Shown here piece by piece: positions 31,837 to 41,942 of a stretch of DNA of 64,000 bases. This DNA comes from a candidate division SR1 bacterium. GTDB taxonomy: Bacteria; Patescibacteriota; Gracilibacteria; Absconditabacterales; Absconditicoccaceae. The notes beneath the pieces were generated by a model. It worked only from the letters and a program-made list of their open reading frames with translations, did no database searches and had not been told where the DNA came from. A program made the position numbers and the translations under genes. The stretch covers positions 1 through 64,000 of the forward strand of contig JAPLUU010000006.1 in the NCBI GenBank assembly GCA_026397515.1, written 5' to 3'. The first letter of the stretch is position 1, and each line of letters opens with the position of its first letter.

Positions 31837-32814
31837 ATGAGGATTTTAACCTGAGTTAAACCAACAGATAGTCAAATTCATATCTGAAATTACTTCGGTG
31901 CAATAAAACCAATGATGCAATTAGCAGAGAAATTCAAGGATGCTGAGATTTTTCTCTTTCTCGCAAATATGCATGGATTCACATACGTACATGATGGCAA
32001 GGAAATAAAACAGAATAGTCTCAATGTTTTAAAACTTTATGCTGCATGTGGAGTTGATATGAAAAGATTTATTATTTACAATCCAGCTGAAATTCCAGGT
32101 CACGCACAGCTTAATTGGGTACTCACCTGTCTGACACATATGGGATTTATGGAGAGAATGCATTCATACAAAGAAGCTTTAGATAAAGGAAATGCAAAAA
32201 ATATTAGTGTAGGAACATTCTGTTACCCCATTCTTATGGCAGCAGATATTTTATTATACGATACTGATATCGTACCCGTAGGAAAAGATCAGAAACAACA
32301 TGTAGAATATGCTAGAGACATAGCGATTAAATTTAATGCTGCTTATGGTGAGACATTCAAAATACCTGATGTATACACCCAAGAAGACGTATGATTGATT
32401 TTGTGAATTGATGGACGCAAAATGAGCAAATCATATAATAATTATATCTGACTTCTCGATGACGAAAAAACTATTCTCAAAAGGGTAAAACAGATTCCAA
32501 CGAGTACTCAGACCGTCGAGGAACCCAAAAATCCTGATGAATGTAATGTATATAAAATCTGTAAATTATTTTTAACACCAGAAGAAGATGAAATATTAAG
32601 AAAGAGATACCAAGCAGGAGGACTAAGTTATAAAGACGCGAAAGACTATCTCTATGAAAAAATAATCGCATTTGTACAACCTATACAAAAAAAATACGCA
32701 GAAATATCTGATCAAGAAATTATAGATCTCGTAAAGAAAAATACTCAAAAAGTAAACGAGTTAGCACAGAAAAAGATTGAAAACGTATATAAAAAAGTAG
32801 GATTTACTTTATAA
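31837..32814 (+). CDS. trpS: Tryptophanyl-tRNA synthetase
   Basis: Charges tRNA-Trp. The 325-aa class I synthetase reads MRILTGVKPTDSQIHIGNYFGAIKP. The HIGN motif has its Gly as UGA. Then come LANMHGFT, YNPAEIPGHAQLNWVL, CYPILMAADILLYD, VPVGKDQKQHVEYARDIA and GRKMSKSYNNYI (KMSKS). Length fits bacterial TrpRS. The start is ATG 31837, which restores the Rossmann N-terminus; a standard-code caller would begin 75 bp later and end early at the UGA after QEDV. A 61-aa gene follows 11 bp downstream. Confidence 0.96.
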
Positions 32815-32825
32815 AAATAGCACAA

Positions 32826-33011
32826 ATGACCACACCAGAACCGATAGATTTGACGGTAATAGATAATAAAATGATAAAAAAACTTCAAAAAAAACAGGAA
32901 AGATTAGATCGAGTACTAGAAGTAATCCAGAAAAATGGACTCGATAAAGATAAAGAATTCATGGAAGAAATGGATAAACTTATTGATGCACTCATAGAAG
33001 AAAAAGAATAA
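32826..33011 (+). CDS. Small charged protein, unknown
   Basis: A 61-aa protein rich in Lys, Glu and Asp (MTTPEPIDLTVIDNK, then two amphipathic helices). It starts 11 bp after trpS and ends before a terminator, so it is probably the second gene of the trpS transcript. No family is recognised. Confidence 0.6.
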   Translation: MTTPEPIDLTVIDNKMIKKLQKKQERLDRVLEVIQKNGLDKDKEFMEEMDKLIDALIEEKE

Positions 33012-33035
33012 TTCGATTATCCATCCAAATAAAAA

Positions 33036-33064
33036 AAAACTGAATCACTAAGATTCAGTTTTTT
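33036..33064. terminator. Bidirectional terminator
   Basis: An aactgaatc / gattcagtt hairpin has A8 on the left and T6 on the right. It lies between the trpS unit and the convergent 170-aa gene. Confidence 0.85.
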
Positions 33065-33081
33065 ATATATACTAAGAAATA

Positions 33082-33594
33082 TTAAGCTTGAACTGGGGGA
33101 ATAGGTTGTACTGGTTGAACTGGTTCAACAGGAGTTGTAGGAACAACAGGTTGTTGAGGAATCACTTGTTGTATTTTTTCAGTAGCTTGATTGACGGTAT
33201 TTACAGCTTTGCCAGCAACATCACTAGCTTTTGAAACTACTTGATTTGCAGCGCCTCGAACTTTACCGACAAGAGTATCTGCTTTTTTAGCAGCTGATGA
33301 AGTAGGATTTAAAGCTCCAGTAATAGGATCAGGTTGTCACATAATTTTAGCGAAAAACCTTACAATTCCTTTTAAAATATTATCTAAAGCACCTTCTGAA
33401 GGTTGTACTTTAGCTACTGGTGCAGCTTGTGAAACTACAGGAGTACCTGTTGATGCCTGAGTTGGTTCAACAGAAACAGTATTTTGTACAGAGGTCTGAG
33501 CAGGAACTTGATTGTTCGCAACAAATACTCCTGTGGGAATACCTTGAGGAATTCATGCATTTTCTGGAGATGGATTAACTTGATTGGGTTCCAT
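33082..33594 (-). CDS. Low-complexity Pro/Gln/Val-rich protein
   Basis: A 170-aa protein without a signal peptide. A Gln/Asn/Pro-rich N-terminal part is followed by one amphipathic or hydrophobic stretch (ALDNILKGIVRFFAKIMG, about 69-86), then a helical segment with Ala/Lys/Val (AGKAVNTVNQATEKIQQ) and a Pro-Val-Gln tail (PVEPVQPVQPIPPVQA). Two Gly are UGA. No family recognised. Composition suggests a flexible or structural protein. Confidence 0.65.
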
Positions 33595-33694
33595 CGAAAT
33601 AGGTTACAATATAAAACCATAGTTAATTGTATTCTTTTTTTTGAATTTTGCAAATTTTAGCCCCTGTTTTTAGAGGTAAAAGAAGGGAATACCC

Positions 33695-34606
33695 TTGTTT
33701 AAAAAAAAAAAAAAAGGAGACATATCCACCACCAAAACGGAAAGAATTGACACTCGGTTGAGTAAACAATTTTCCTATTCTAGAAGCTTTTTTCATCATA
33801 TCATAGAAAGATGAGGTGTTAAAGTAAACGGTAAAGTAGTAAAAAAATCATATCAGTTGAAACATAATGATGACGTAGAAATAGATGATGTAAGAAGATA
33901 TCTCTCCCCTGTTATCTTAGACGAAGCACCAGATATCAAGATTCCCGTCATGCTTGAAAAAGAAGATTATCTTATCATCAACAAACCCAAATGAGTGCTT
34001 TCTCATCCTAAAACGGTACGAGAAATTCATGAACCATCTGTCGTTTGATTTCTCTATCATACGTACAAAAATCTACCAACTATCTGAAATTTCATCAGAG
34101 CAGGACTCATCCATAGACTCGATAAAAACACGGACGGATTGATGATTATTGCAAAGACAGAAAAATGATTGGAACATTTTAAAAAATTATTTCAATCAAA
34201 ATCAGAAAGCAAACATATCAATGAAAAAGAACAGACAGAATTAAAAAAATTTTATAGAGCGACTTCATATCTCACAGAAGAAGGAAAAAAATTTATAGAC
34301 TGAATTCACGAATTTCCTTTTATGATACAAGAATTGGTAATCGCGAAATTGCCACATACCATGAGCAAAATATGAATAACAAAAATTATAGAAATAGTAA
34401 AAAAAACGGATACAACAATCACCTTGAATCTTGAAATCCTTACAGGAAGAACACATCAAATTAGGTATCACCTCTCACATCACGGACTACCCATCGTTTG
34501 AGATTATCTGTATGGAGATGAACAAGAAACAGAGCCTATGCAATTGACAGCATATAAACTCATATGTAGAGATCCAGAAAATGAAATAGTTACCGTGGAA
34601 ATTTAG
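33695..34606 (+). CDS. RluA-type pseudouridine synthase with S4 domain
   Basis: Isomerises uridine in rRNA or tRNA. About 303 aa. The N-terminal S4 RNA-binding domain reads RLSKQFSYSRSFFHHIIERGGVKVNGK. The catalytic motif is GLIHRLDKNTDGLMIIAK (Asp is the nucleophile), with NKPKGVLSHP before it and TGRTHQIRYHLSHHG, VGDYLYGDE after it. Many of these Gly are UGA. The start is uncertain: no in-frame ATG precedes the S4 domain. TTG 33695, followed by a run of five Lys codons (A15), is the earliest after a stop at 33677. An AAGGAGA sequence after the A tract suggests that a rare start codon further in is also possible. Confidence 0.85.
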
Positions 34607-34622
34607 TTAAAAACATATAAAC

Positions 34623-34651
34623 AAAAAAAACTACCGGAAAAACCGGTAGTT
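34623..34651 (-). terminator. Terminator of the GNAT gene
   Basis: The minus-strand hairpin AACTACCGG-TTTTT-CCGGTAGTT continues into seven T residues. Confidence 0.85.
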
Positions 34652-34661
34652 CATAAATTTA

Positions 34662-35582
34662 TTAGTCTTTAACATTTGACCTGAATCGTTCAATGACTTC
34701 AGGATGAATATCAAGAATATTGACCAATAATCCTGTTTCCTCTGTCTCGCCAAATTCTTCATGTTTGGCTGTACCAAGGATTTTCATGGTAGACGAGAGA
34801 CTCATATACGTATCAACAAGTGGCTGGATATATTCGCCGAATTTGGACAGATAAGCTTCTAAACTTTTTTTCTGATCCTTGAATGTTTGTTGGTTGAAAA
34901 TTGATTGTAAAAGCATTAAATTCCTACGTACATATTTCAATCGCACATCTTTTTTTGGTCGCACTAACTTATCGGGATCAGGAAATTTACGTCGTAAATA
35001 ACTTAACAATAAATTTCTTGCTCGTACATCATATGTAGAATACATGGTAAACTTACCGAAGAAATATTGTATTTCAGGATAAGTACTTACAAGATATTCT
35101 AAACCTGAAAATAAGTTGAACAGAGAGAATATACCGCTTTTATTATCAACTCTAGGTTGATATTTAGGCTGTACAAAGGACCTGCCTAATTCAATCGTCT
35201 TTGATAAATATTCACGAATGAATTTTTCAGAGAAATTGAATAGTTTACCAGTTGGACTCTGAATATTCTGTCCCTGAACCAAATCTTTCATCAATGCATA
35301 ACGATAGCTACCAACAATCTCCTGAATTTTTGGATCCCAAAGGACGATATGTTTGAAGAGATAATCGTATTCATCGATATCTACTTCTTTACCGGTTCCT
35401 CCTCCAGCTGCACGAAAAGTAAGTTCTCGTAATCTTCCAATTTCCAACATAATTTGAGGACAAGCTGTTGCCGAGATTATATATATCTCATTGGACAGCC
35501 TTTTAGTGATCCTGACCGGTTCTTGTTTTGATAATTCACCAAGAATCAATCCCTTGTCGATTGGCTGAATAATTTCTTTCAT
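34662..35582 (-). CDS. GNAT-type acyltransferase (hemolysin/OlsB-like)
   Basis: A 306-aa protein of the acyl-ACP-using GNAT branch. The key block is MLEIGRLRELTFRAAGGGTGKEVDIDEYD, followed by HIVLWDPKIQEIVGSYRYAL, ELGRSFVQPKYQ and a C-terminal helical part. Relatives in Bacteroidota carry the same RAAGGGTGK..DxDEYD pattern and are thought to acylate lipids or amino-acid head groups. No UGA codon occurs although about twenty Gly are present, in contrast to rpsA next door. Acquisition from a standard-code bacterium is a good explanation. It has its own terminator and a 208-bp upstream gap, so it is transcribed alone. Confidence 0.8.
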   Translation of the reverse strand: MKEIIQPIDKGLILGELSKQEPVRITKRLSNEIYIISATACPQIMLEIGRLRELTFRAAGGGTGKEVDIDEYDYLFKHIVLWDPKIQEIVGSYRYALMKDLVQGQNIQSPTGKLFNFSEKFIREYLSKTIELGRSFVQPKYQPRVDNKSGIFSLFNLFSGLEYLVSTYPEIQYFFGKFTMYSTYDVRARNLLLSYLRRKFPDPDKLVRPKKDVRLKYVRRNLMLLQSIFNQQTFKDQKKSLEAYLSKFGEYIQPLVDTYMSLSSTMKILGTAKHEEFGETEETGLLVNILDIHPEVIERFRSNVKD

Positions 35583-35688
35583 ATATATTTTCGTTTTTAA
35601 GGATTATTTTTTATTTTTGTTTTATTAATTGACATTTTAAGAATATAGTATAAAAAATCAAGAAATAAGACGAGAAAATCACAAATCA

Positions 35689-35712
35689 AAAAAACGTAGG
35701 GATTTTCTACGT
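35689..35712 (-). terminator. Second hairpin downstream of rpsA
   Basis: On the minus strand ACGTAG-AAAATCC-CTACGT is followed by six T residues. Together with the hairpin at 35744 it forms a double terminator. Confidence 0.65.
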
Positions 35713-35743
35713 CGAATTTGTCCAGCTTAGCTGGATAAGAAAA

Positions 35744-35775
35744 AATACCGCAGTCCGAAGACATACGGTATCTTT
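35744..35775 (-). terminator. Terminator of rpsA
   Basis: On the minus strand an ATACCG...CGGTAT stem with an inner GTC-TTCG-GAC tetraloop is followed by six T residues, 16 bp after the rpsA stop. Confidence 0.75.
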
Positions 35776-35790
35776 TATAATCAGAAAGAT

Positions 35791-37197
35791 TTATTTCTTA
35801 GTTGTCTTTTTGGCAGCTGATTTGTCTTCTTTTACTGGTTTTTCCTCTTTAACCGCTTTTTTAGCAACTACTTTCTTCTCTTTTTCTATAACCTTATCTT
35901 TTTTATCAGGATTTTTATCAAGCTTATCTGTGATTCTCTTTGCTTTATCCTCAAGTTTTTCTTCAGAAAGTTTCTTAACAATTCCAGCTAATCCCTTACC
36001 TTCAAATTTCTTTTCAACTTTTGTTGATACAACTTCTTCTTTTGCATCATCTGTTGTAGCTTTTGGAGCTACAGCAACTTGGGTTTTAGCAGGAGCCTCT
36101 GGAGCTTTATCATCACCGATACCTTTCATACTCAATCCGATCTTTCTATTTTTTGGATCAAGCAAAATAAGTTTTGTCTTAACTATTTGTCCAAGTTTTA
36201 CGACTTCATTTGGATTTTGGATAGATTTTTGAGAAAGTTCACTCAAATGTACCAATCCATTGATATCTTGGAACACTCTAACGAATACTCCATAAGGAAC
36301 AAATCTCACAACTTCTCCTTCAAGAATATCACCAACTTTGTATTGTTTTGGTAATGCTGTCCATGGATCATCTTTCAATTTTTTACTAGAAAGTGATATC
36401 TTACCATTTTCTAATCCGATAACTTTTACGCTAATCTTATCACCAATAGTTCCAAGTTTCTCGATATTATTAACGTGTCCATACGTAATTTCTGAGATAT
36501 GTACCAATCCTTCAACTGTTCATCCGATAGTCACGAACAATCCATATGAAGAAAGTCCACTCACCACTCAATCATATACTTTTCCAACTTCAAGATCCTT
36601 GAGAATATTTTCTCTTTCTTCCTTGAGTGCTTCTCTTTCTGATAATACTATTCTCTTTTCATCTTCATCGATGTTGATGATTCTTACTTTGAGTTCTTTT
36701 CCGATAAGATCTAATAATTTTTCGAAGATTATTTCTTGATCACCATCCTCTACTCTTGGGTAGTGAATAGGAGCCAATTGAGACAATGGTACAAATCATT
36801 TGATACCATGCATATCTACGAGTAGACCTCCAAGATTTGCTTCGGTAGGGATAACAGTAATCACGTCATCAGCTTCAAATTTTTTCATAATAGATTTCCA
36901 TACATCGTATTGTAATAATTTAGTTATAGATACGATATAGTGACCATCTTCATGTCTGATAGCAGTATTTACGATTTCAAGTTCAATTTCTCTTCCTGGA
37001 TCTAATTCATATCCAGATCTTTCGAGTTCTTTAACTTCCTTTGAAAGGATAACTCCAGTAAATGCATGATTATCACAATCTACTAAAATACCATTTTCGA
37101 TTCTTTTGAGTACAGTTCCTTTGATTTTTTGTCATTCCTTGATAATAGGCATGACTATTTGACCAGAGCGTAATTGCTCTATAATAGTTGCAGTCAT
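35791..37197 (-). CDS. rpsA: Ribosomal protein S1
   Basis: Binds mRNA on the small subunit. The 468-aa protein has four S1 domains: GQKIKGTVLKRIENGILVDCD (about 22), a weaker second one (ITVIPTEANLGGLLVDMHGIKGFVP), VGKVYDGVVSGLSSYGLFVTIGG with EGLVHISEI, and VGDILEGEVVRFVPYGVFV with GLVHLSEL. The last 90 residues are Lys-rich and disordered (VEKEKKVVAKKAVKEEKPVK), which is unusual. Four domains match short S1 forms rather than the six of Escherichia coli. Several Gly are UGA. It lies downstream of rpsO on the same strand. Confidence 0.95.
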
Positions 37198-37225
37198 TAT
37201 AATATAAAACATTAGAGAATAAAAA

Positions 37226-37297
37226 GAGACGTAGGAATTTCTCAAGTATTTAACGAAGAGAAGTTTCCCGTCGAAATTATCCAGCTCGCTGGATAAA
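37226..37297 (-). terminator. Hairpin region between rpsO and rpsA
   Basis: On the minus strand a TTATCCAGC-GA-GCTGGATAA hairpin is followed by a longer imperfect stem GACGGGAAaCTTCTC...GAGAAATTCCTACGTC and then TCTTTTT. It probably terminates or attenuates rpsO before rpsA. A related module lies after rpsA at 35689-35741. Confidence 0.5.
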
Positions 37298-37325
37298 AAA
37301 ATAAGTAATTAAACTAGTGAATATA

Positions 37326-37592
37326 TTACACTTTTACACTTACTGATTTTGATATAGCGTTGTACGTAGACAACTTTTTTGTTTTAAGATACTTAAGAAA
37401 TGCTCTTCTTCTAGCAACTTTTTTAAGCAATGATCTTTTAGCATCAAAATCTTTTTTGTGCAAAGCAAGATGTGCTTGTAATTCTGTAATCTCTTCTGTC
37501 AAAAGTCAGATTTGAACTTCTACATATCCAGTGTCCGTGTCATGAAGTTTGAACGATTCTGGTGTAGCGTCTTTAGTCACTTTTTTTACCAT
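37326..37592 (-). CDS. rpsO: Ribosomal protein S15
   Basis: An 88-aa protein binding 16S rRNA. It shows GYVEVQIGLLTEEITELQAHLALHKKDFDAKRSLLKKVARRRAFLKYLK, the family core, and ends in a divergent KSVSVKV tail. The Gly of QIGLL is UGA, which hides the gene from standard-code callers. Length is normal. Confidence 0.95.
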
Positions 37593-37687
37593 AATACGAT
37601 AATTAAAAAAAAATAAAAAGATGGTTGTGGCGTAAAACAAAATCAACAGTGATAAACCGTATGAGACAATGCCTTACTAATAAGTAT

Positions 37688-37760
37688 TACCCCCGACAGG
37701 AGTCGAACCTGTGTTTACTCCTTAGGAGAGAGTCGTTCTATCCAACTGAACTACGAGAGC
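37688..37760 (-). tRNA. tRNA-Arg (CCU)
   Basis: The acceptor stem GCTCTCG/CGGGGGT has several G-U pairs. The anticodon loop CTCCTAA gives CCU, which reads AGG. No encoded CCA. Confidence 0.9.
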
Positions 37761-37942
37761 AAAACACAATACAGTACACAATTTATCCAGCGTTTAGGCA
37801 GGAAAAAAAGTCCCTATTCGGGCTTAGTGGTAATATATAGTATTTTAGAGGAAAAAATCAAGCACAAAAGATGCATAAAATCTCCCAAAGAGATTTTAAC
37901 GTCGCATGTATCTACAGGAATTTTAAAAAATTTCTATATGAT

Positions 37943-37971
37943 AAAAAAACCCTACTGAAAACAGCAGGGCC
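37943..37971 (-). terminator. Terminator of the HD hydrolase gene
   Basis: On the minus strand CCCTGCTG-TTTT-CAGTAGGG (one mismatch) is followed by seven T residues. Confidence 0.8.
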
Positions 37972-37994
37972 AAATAAAGAAAATGATAAGATTA

Positions 37995-38804
37995 TTATGA
38001 TGACCACAAAGCAACTTGTCGATCTATCAGAGTAGTAAATTCTTCCAAGGAGATATCAGCGTAACGAAGGTCATATGCCAGCCAATAAATAGCATCCGGC
38101 CACAGCAACAAATCCTGTAAAATTTCGGCAGGATCCTTCATGATTTTCTTTGCTCCTTCCGAAAGAAAGAAAGTATGATCTTTCTTGTTCTTGGATACAA
38201 CAAAATCGATAAAAGGTTGTTGTTGTTTACGTATAAATTTTACAGGATCCGGATCAGTGGAATCAGCCCGACGAAACTCATCTATGAGACCAATAGAGGC
38301 AAAGAGATAGACATATTTGCCCTTTCCCATATATCCGATATCAGCATCCTGAATGATATGAGCATGAATACTGTCGATTTCGCCCCTCTTAGTAAATGTA
38401 GTAGCCAAGAGGATTTCAGCAATCATAGGACGATCAGCGGAAGTTAGACCGCAAAGCGCCAAATCTCGATCACTAATTTCATCGAACATAGTAAGTACAG
38501 ATCTCACTTCATCAGAAGGTGTTGCCACACCCGGATGAGGTGCATCATGACACCCAGCAGCCACAAGGATTACTGTTGTCAGTCTTCTGTCTAATCCCTG
38601 TGCTTGTGCAATCTCAATGACGGTTCGCATAACTCCTAAGGTATGCCCATAATTATGATAGGCATTATCACTACAGAGACGCATAATTTTTTTCAGTACA
38701 TCCTGATGGATATTACTATTTTCGAGGATAAATCTAATGTGATCCTCATTTAATTTCCGTTTGAAAACGTTTTCAAGCGGCCAAACTATTGTTGTTGGTT
38801 TCAT
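37995..38804 (-). CDS. HD-domain phosphohydrolase
   Basis: A 269-aa protein. The metal-binding residues are visible as AYHNYGHTLGVM (His), AAGCHDAPHPG (the HD pair) and QDADIGYMGKG (the distal Asp). HD hydrolases of this type act on nucleotides or cyclic nucleotides; the substrate is unknown. Roughly a dozen Gly are all GGN and none is UGA. Codon use looks less AT-biased than its neighbours (for example GCC, CGG), supporting a foreign origin. It is transcribed alone with its own terminator. Confidence 0.82.
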   Translation of the reverse strand: MKPTTIVWPLENVFKRKLNEDHIRFILENSNIHQDVLKKIMRLCSDNAYHNYGHTLGVMRTVIEIAQAQGLDRRLTTVILVAAGCHDAPHPGVATPSDEVRSVLTMFDEISDRDLALCGLTSADRPMIAEILLATTFTKRGEIDSIHAHIIQDADIGYMGKGKYVYLFASIGLIDEFRRADSTDPDPVKFIRKQQQPFIDFVVSKNKKDHTFFLSEGAKKIMKDPAEILQDLLLWPDAIYWLAYDLRYADISLEEFTTLIDRQVALWSS

Positions 38805-38881
38805 AAGGTTATATTTTTATTTTTACATAATATATAGAAATAAAAGAAAAAGTCAAGATTAGTAAAGCAATGAAAACAAGT

Positions 38882-38914
38882 AAAAAAAAGAGACTTAGAC
38901 GAGCTAAATCTCTA
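38882..38914 (-). terminator. Terminator of the membrane gene cluster
   Basis: On the minus strand AGAGATTTAG-CTCGT-CTAAGTCTCT is followed by eight T residues, 25 bp after the 315-aa gene. Confidence 0.75.
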
Positions 38915-38938
38915 CTACTTTAAGTATATAATAGTCTA

Positions 38939-39886
38939 TTAAGCGAATTCGTTAAATACTTGATATACAATCAAGAGGAACAAGAATACCACCAATGCGA
39001 TAATGAAAATATTTATTATAATTGATTTTGCTTTTTTGAATGCGTCTTCTTTTCCTGACGAAGCAATCATAAGATATCCTGCGTAGAATAATGCAAGTAC
39101 AAAGAGCGATCCAAGTATCCATCATAGGACAACAGCGACATTAACAATCATATCAGCTGCTGCAGTTCCAAACGCTGGCGTCTGTGCAATATAAAAAATA
39201 TAATCGATAACTTTGATCATAACCAAAGCAATTACAACATTAATGGCTCATTTTTGAGCTATTTTTACCTTATCTGATTTATCCATAGCAGACATCATTC
39301 TAAATCCTGAAACTACCAACATGATAATAGCAGCAAAGAATGCGAGTACTTTAAAGAATGATAATATTTGGAGAAATAATCAATTCTGGACTCTATCAAC
39401 GAGCTGTCCACTTCATTGGATATCACCGATATTTAAGACCGTTCATAATATCCACGTCACTCAAAATACGAGGAACGCACCATAAAGGATATAAATAACA
39501 CTCGAAAAAGCTTTCTTTGCACCATCAGCTTCTTTAGCATTCATAATGAAACTTATTCACGTAACAACCAAGAAGATAAAGAGAACAATAAATCATAACG
39601 ATCTGATAAGTACCCACAAATTACCTCAAGCCTGGATAAGATTACCATTTGCATCAGTGATAGCAGCCGTACTTGGATAAAACAATCTTCTTACATTATC
39701 CATAAGACTAATATTTCTATCAATACCAAGATTAAATACTGTTTCGACTCTACCATATTGATCAGGAGTTGCATCAGTAAGATAATTAGCAAAATTAGTA
39801 TTAAAAGAAGGTGCAGCAGCATAGCTAAATCCCCCACCAACTAGTAATAATGTAAGTACTAATAATGCTTTTTTGATACTATTCAT
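38939..39886 (-). CDS. Polytopic exported membrane protein, unknown
   Basis: A 315-aa protein with the signal peptide MNSIKKALLVLTLLLVGGGFSYA, a periplasmic segment of about 65 residues, and then about six hydrophobic helices with short loops, ending VYQVFNEFA. The form (signal peptide, small soluble part, many helices) recalls CPR proteins linked to type IV pilin or secretion systems, but I see no diagnostic motif. It is the last gene of a four-gene minus-strand cluster, 59 bp after the pilin-like gene. Confidence 0.65.
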
Positions 39887-39945
39887 GGCTTAATTTTTTA
39901 GATTATAAATTTTTTATTTCTGAACTCTGAATTATACATTCTATA

Positions 39946-40449
39946 TTAGAAACCCGTATCTCCTCCATATCCTCAAAAAATAGAATTAATGAGAGAGACA
40001 GCGAGTTTAATAATAAAATAGAATCCTGTCAAAATAATAACTCCGATAAGAATATTGATAATATTTTTTTTAATTTTAGCTGTTTCTCATTCTTTATGTA
40101 TTACATTGGTAACCATAAGGAAGCCATTATATATCAAGAGAATGACTGCTATAGAAAGTCCTATATACACAGCCCATTGAAGATAGGGATTGATATTATT
40201 TCTCAACCAATCCAAGGTATTAGCTATTTTATAGGGACTTGCATACGCTCACTGTTTATCAGTTGCACTATCAAGTGATGTTTGTTGGATTTGATATCAA
40301 GCAGCATCATTTGCATTACTGACGACAGTATCAAGAATTTGAATAGGATTACCTCAATATTTTCCTCGACTACTATTATCGCTTTGTGCGAAACTCATAA
40401 GTGGAAGTGCAGAACAAAAAATAATAAAAGCTAATATAATTTTTCTCAT
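39946..40449 (-). CDS. Pilin-like (VirB2/TrbC-type) small membrane protein
   Basis: A 167-aa protein with the signal peptide MRKIILALIIFCSALPLMSFA, a hydrophilic part, and then two hydrophobic helices (YLQWAVYIGLSIAVILLIYNGFLMV and IKKNIINILIGVIILTGFYFIIKLAV), ending GGYGGDTGF. Signal peptide plus two helices is the layout of VirB2/TrbC pilins and of related CPR proteins. Sequence identity is too low to be sure. Two Gly near the end are UGA-encoded. It lies between the VWA gene and the 315-aa membrane gene. Confidence 0.55.
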
Positions 40450-40500
40450 GTGATAGACAAAGAAATAAATATGATATAAGTATAGTTAAATCTATTTTTT

Positions 40501-41481
40501 TTACAAATTTTTGTTATTATTTTTTGTTAGGTAAAAAGAAATATAGAATCTAAAGATAAAAAGTCCAAGAAGAGAGAAAGTAAGAATATATACAAGATAA
40601 TCATTAAGTTCCCAGAATATATTTTGTATTTTTTGTTGTTGGTGAGATACTATATTTTGTGAAAGTTCAGAAAAGAAACTATCAAAGGATTTTTCACCCA
40701 ATACTCTATAAAATTTTCCTCACGTTTTGTCAGCAAGTTGTTGCAACAAAGTAAGATTGATATTGGTAGTCACCTCATCATTCCAACTGTCACGACCGAT
40801 AAGATAATTTTCCTGACCTACACCGAGGACAAACAACGGAACTGCAGTTTTTTGATAATAAGAAACAACTTGCATCGGATCAAATCATATATTTGAATCA
40901 CCATCCGTGATCAAAATAACAATTCCAGGCTTATATGTTTCTTGATTGGTAAACTGTTGAAGATTTTCGACACCGAGTAACATAGCATCACCGATAGCTG
41001 TTCACAAAAAATCTTTTACCGGAGGAAAATCTCCGAGATTCATAGAGTGTAATTTAGCAACAATAGCTGAAGATGAAGACGAGAATGGTACATAGACAAA
41101 AGGTTTTCACGAAAATGTAATCAAAGAAATATAGTATCCATCCAGTTGTTGAATCAATGAAATCAAAGATTTTTTTGCTGCGACAAACCTACTTGGTGAT
41201 AAATCATTAGCAGCCATTGATAAAGATACATCAAGAATAATTTGGATAGGAATATTTTTGTCGACAACGACATGTTTATCACTTACTACAGAAACACGCA
41301 AAGGCAAAAGTACAACACAAAGTATAAATATTCATAAAAATATATTATACACCCATCGACTCCTCTGGTTAATATGTTTCAATGGAACAAGAAATTTTGG
41401 TTTTTTATTAAAAAAGAAAAACACACCACAGAGCATGATCAATACCAAACTTATTCGGATTCCATTTGTGGAAAATGACAT
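40501..41481 (-). CDS. VWA-domain membrane protein (BatA-like)
   Basis: A 326-aa protein with an N-terminal pair of hydrophobic segments, then a von Willebrand A domain with the MIDAS motif DVSLSM (about 94), the Thr of FLGTAIGDAML and ITDGDSN, and a C-terminal helix YLVYILTFSLLGLFIFRFYISF. BatA-like proteins have this helix-VWA-helix layout and work with MoxR ATPases; no MoxR gene is seen here. Several Gly are UGA. It starts 17 bp after the 147-aa membrane gene, so the cluster is an operon. Confidence 0.82.
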
Positions 41482-41498
41482 ACACTAGTAGAGAGCAA

Positions 41499-41942
41499 TT
41501 AAATTAATCATTTTTTTTCTATATCTGAGACATGTTTTTGATCAAATGTACTTTCTTTGGTCTCGATAATTTGTTTTTCTTCTTTAGTTTTAGATTCTTG
41601 TATCATGATATCTAATGGATTCTTTTTTTCATAATTGACTTGATATTTTTTCTTCGCATCAAAGAAGTTATTTCTTACAAGTTTACTAAGATATGCCAAA
41701 AGTCATAATTCAGAAACTTTGAAAAACGCTATAACAATAAAGATTATTATGATAATAATAGCCAAAGATATTCATAGTATTTTGGATCATGATTTTGAAA
41801 TTCCATTGAAAGTAGCTAATGCAAGTGCAATTCACAAAGCAAGAATAAAGAGTTGTATTACATTGATACTCAATGGTCCAATACTAAATGTCATACCAGC
41901 AAGCAATCCTCTTTTGATATTTTTTGGATAAACGACTTTCAT
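41499..41942 (-). CDS. Membrane protein with charged tail, unknown
   Basis: A 147-aa protein, the first gene of the cluster. Two hydrophobic segments (SINVIQLFILALGIALALATF and ILGISLAIIIIIIFIVIAFF) are followed by a cytoplasmic Lys/Glu-rich tail ending EKKGLI. The frame passes a UGA three codons before the TAA. No family recognised. Confidence 0.6.
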
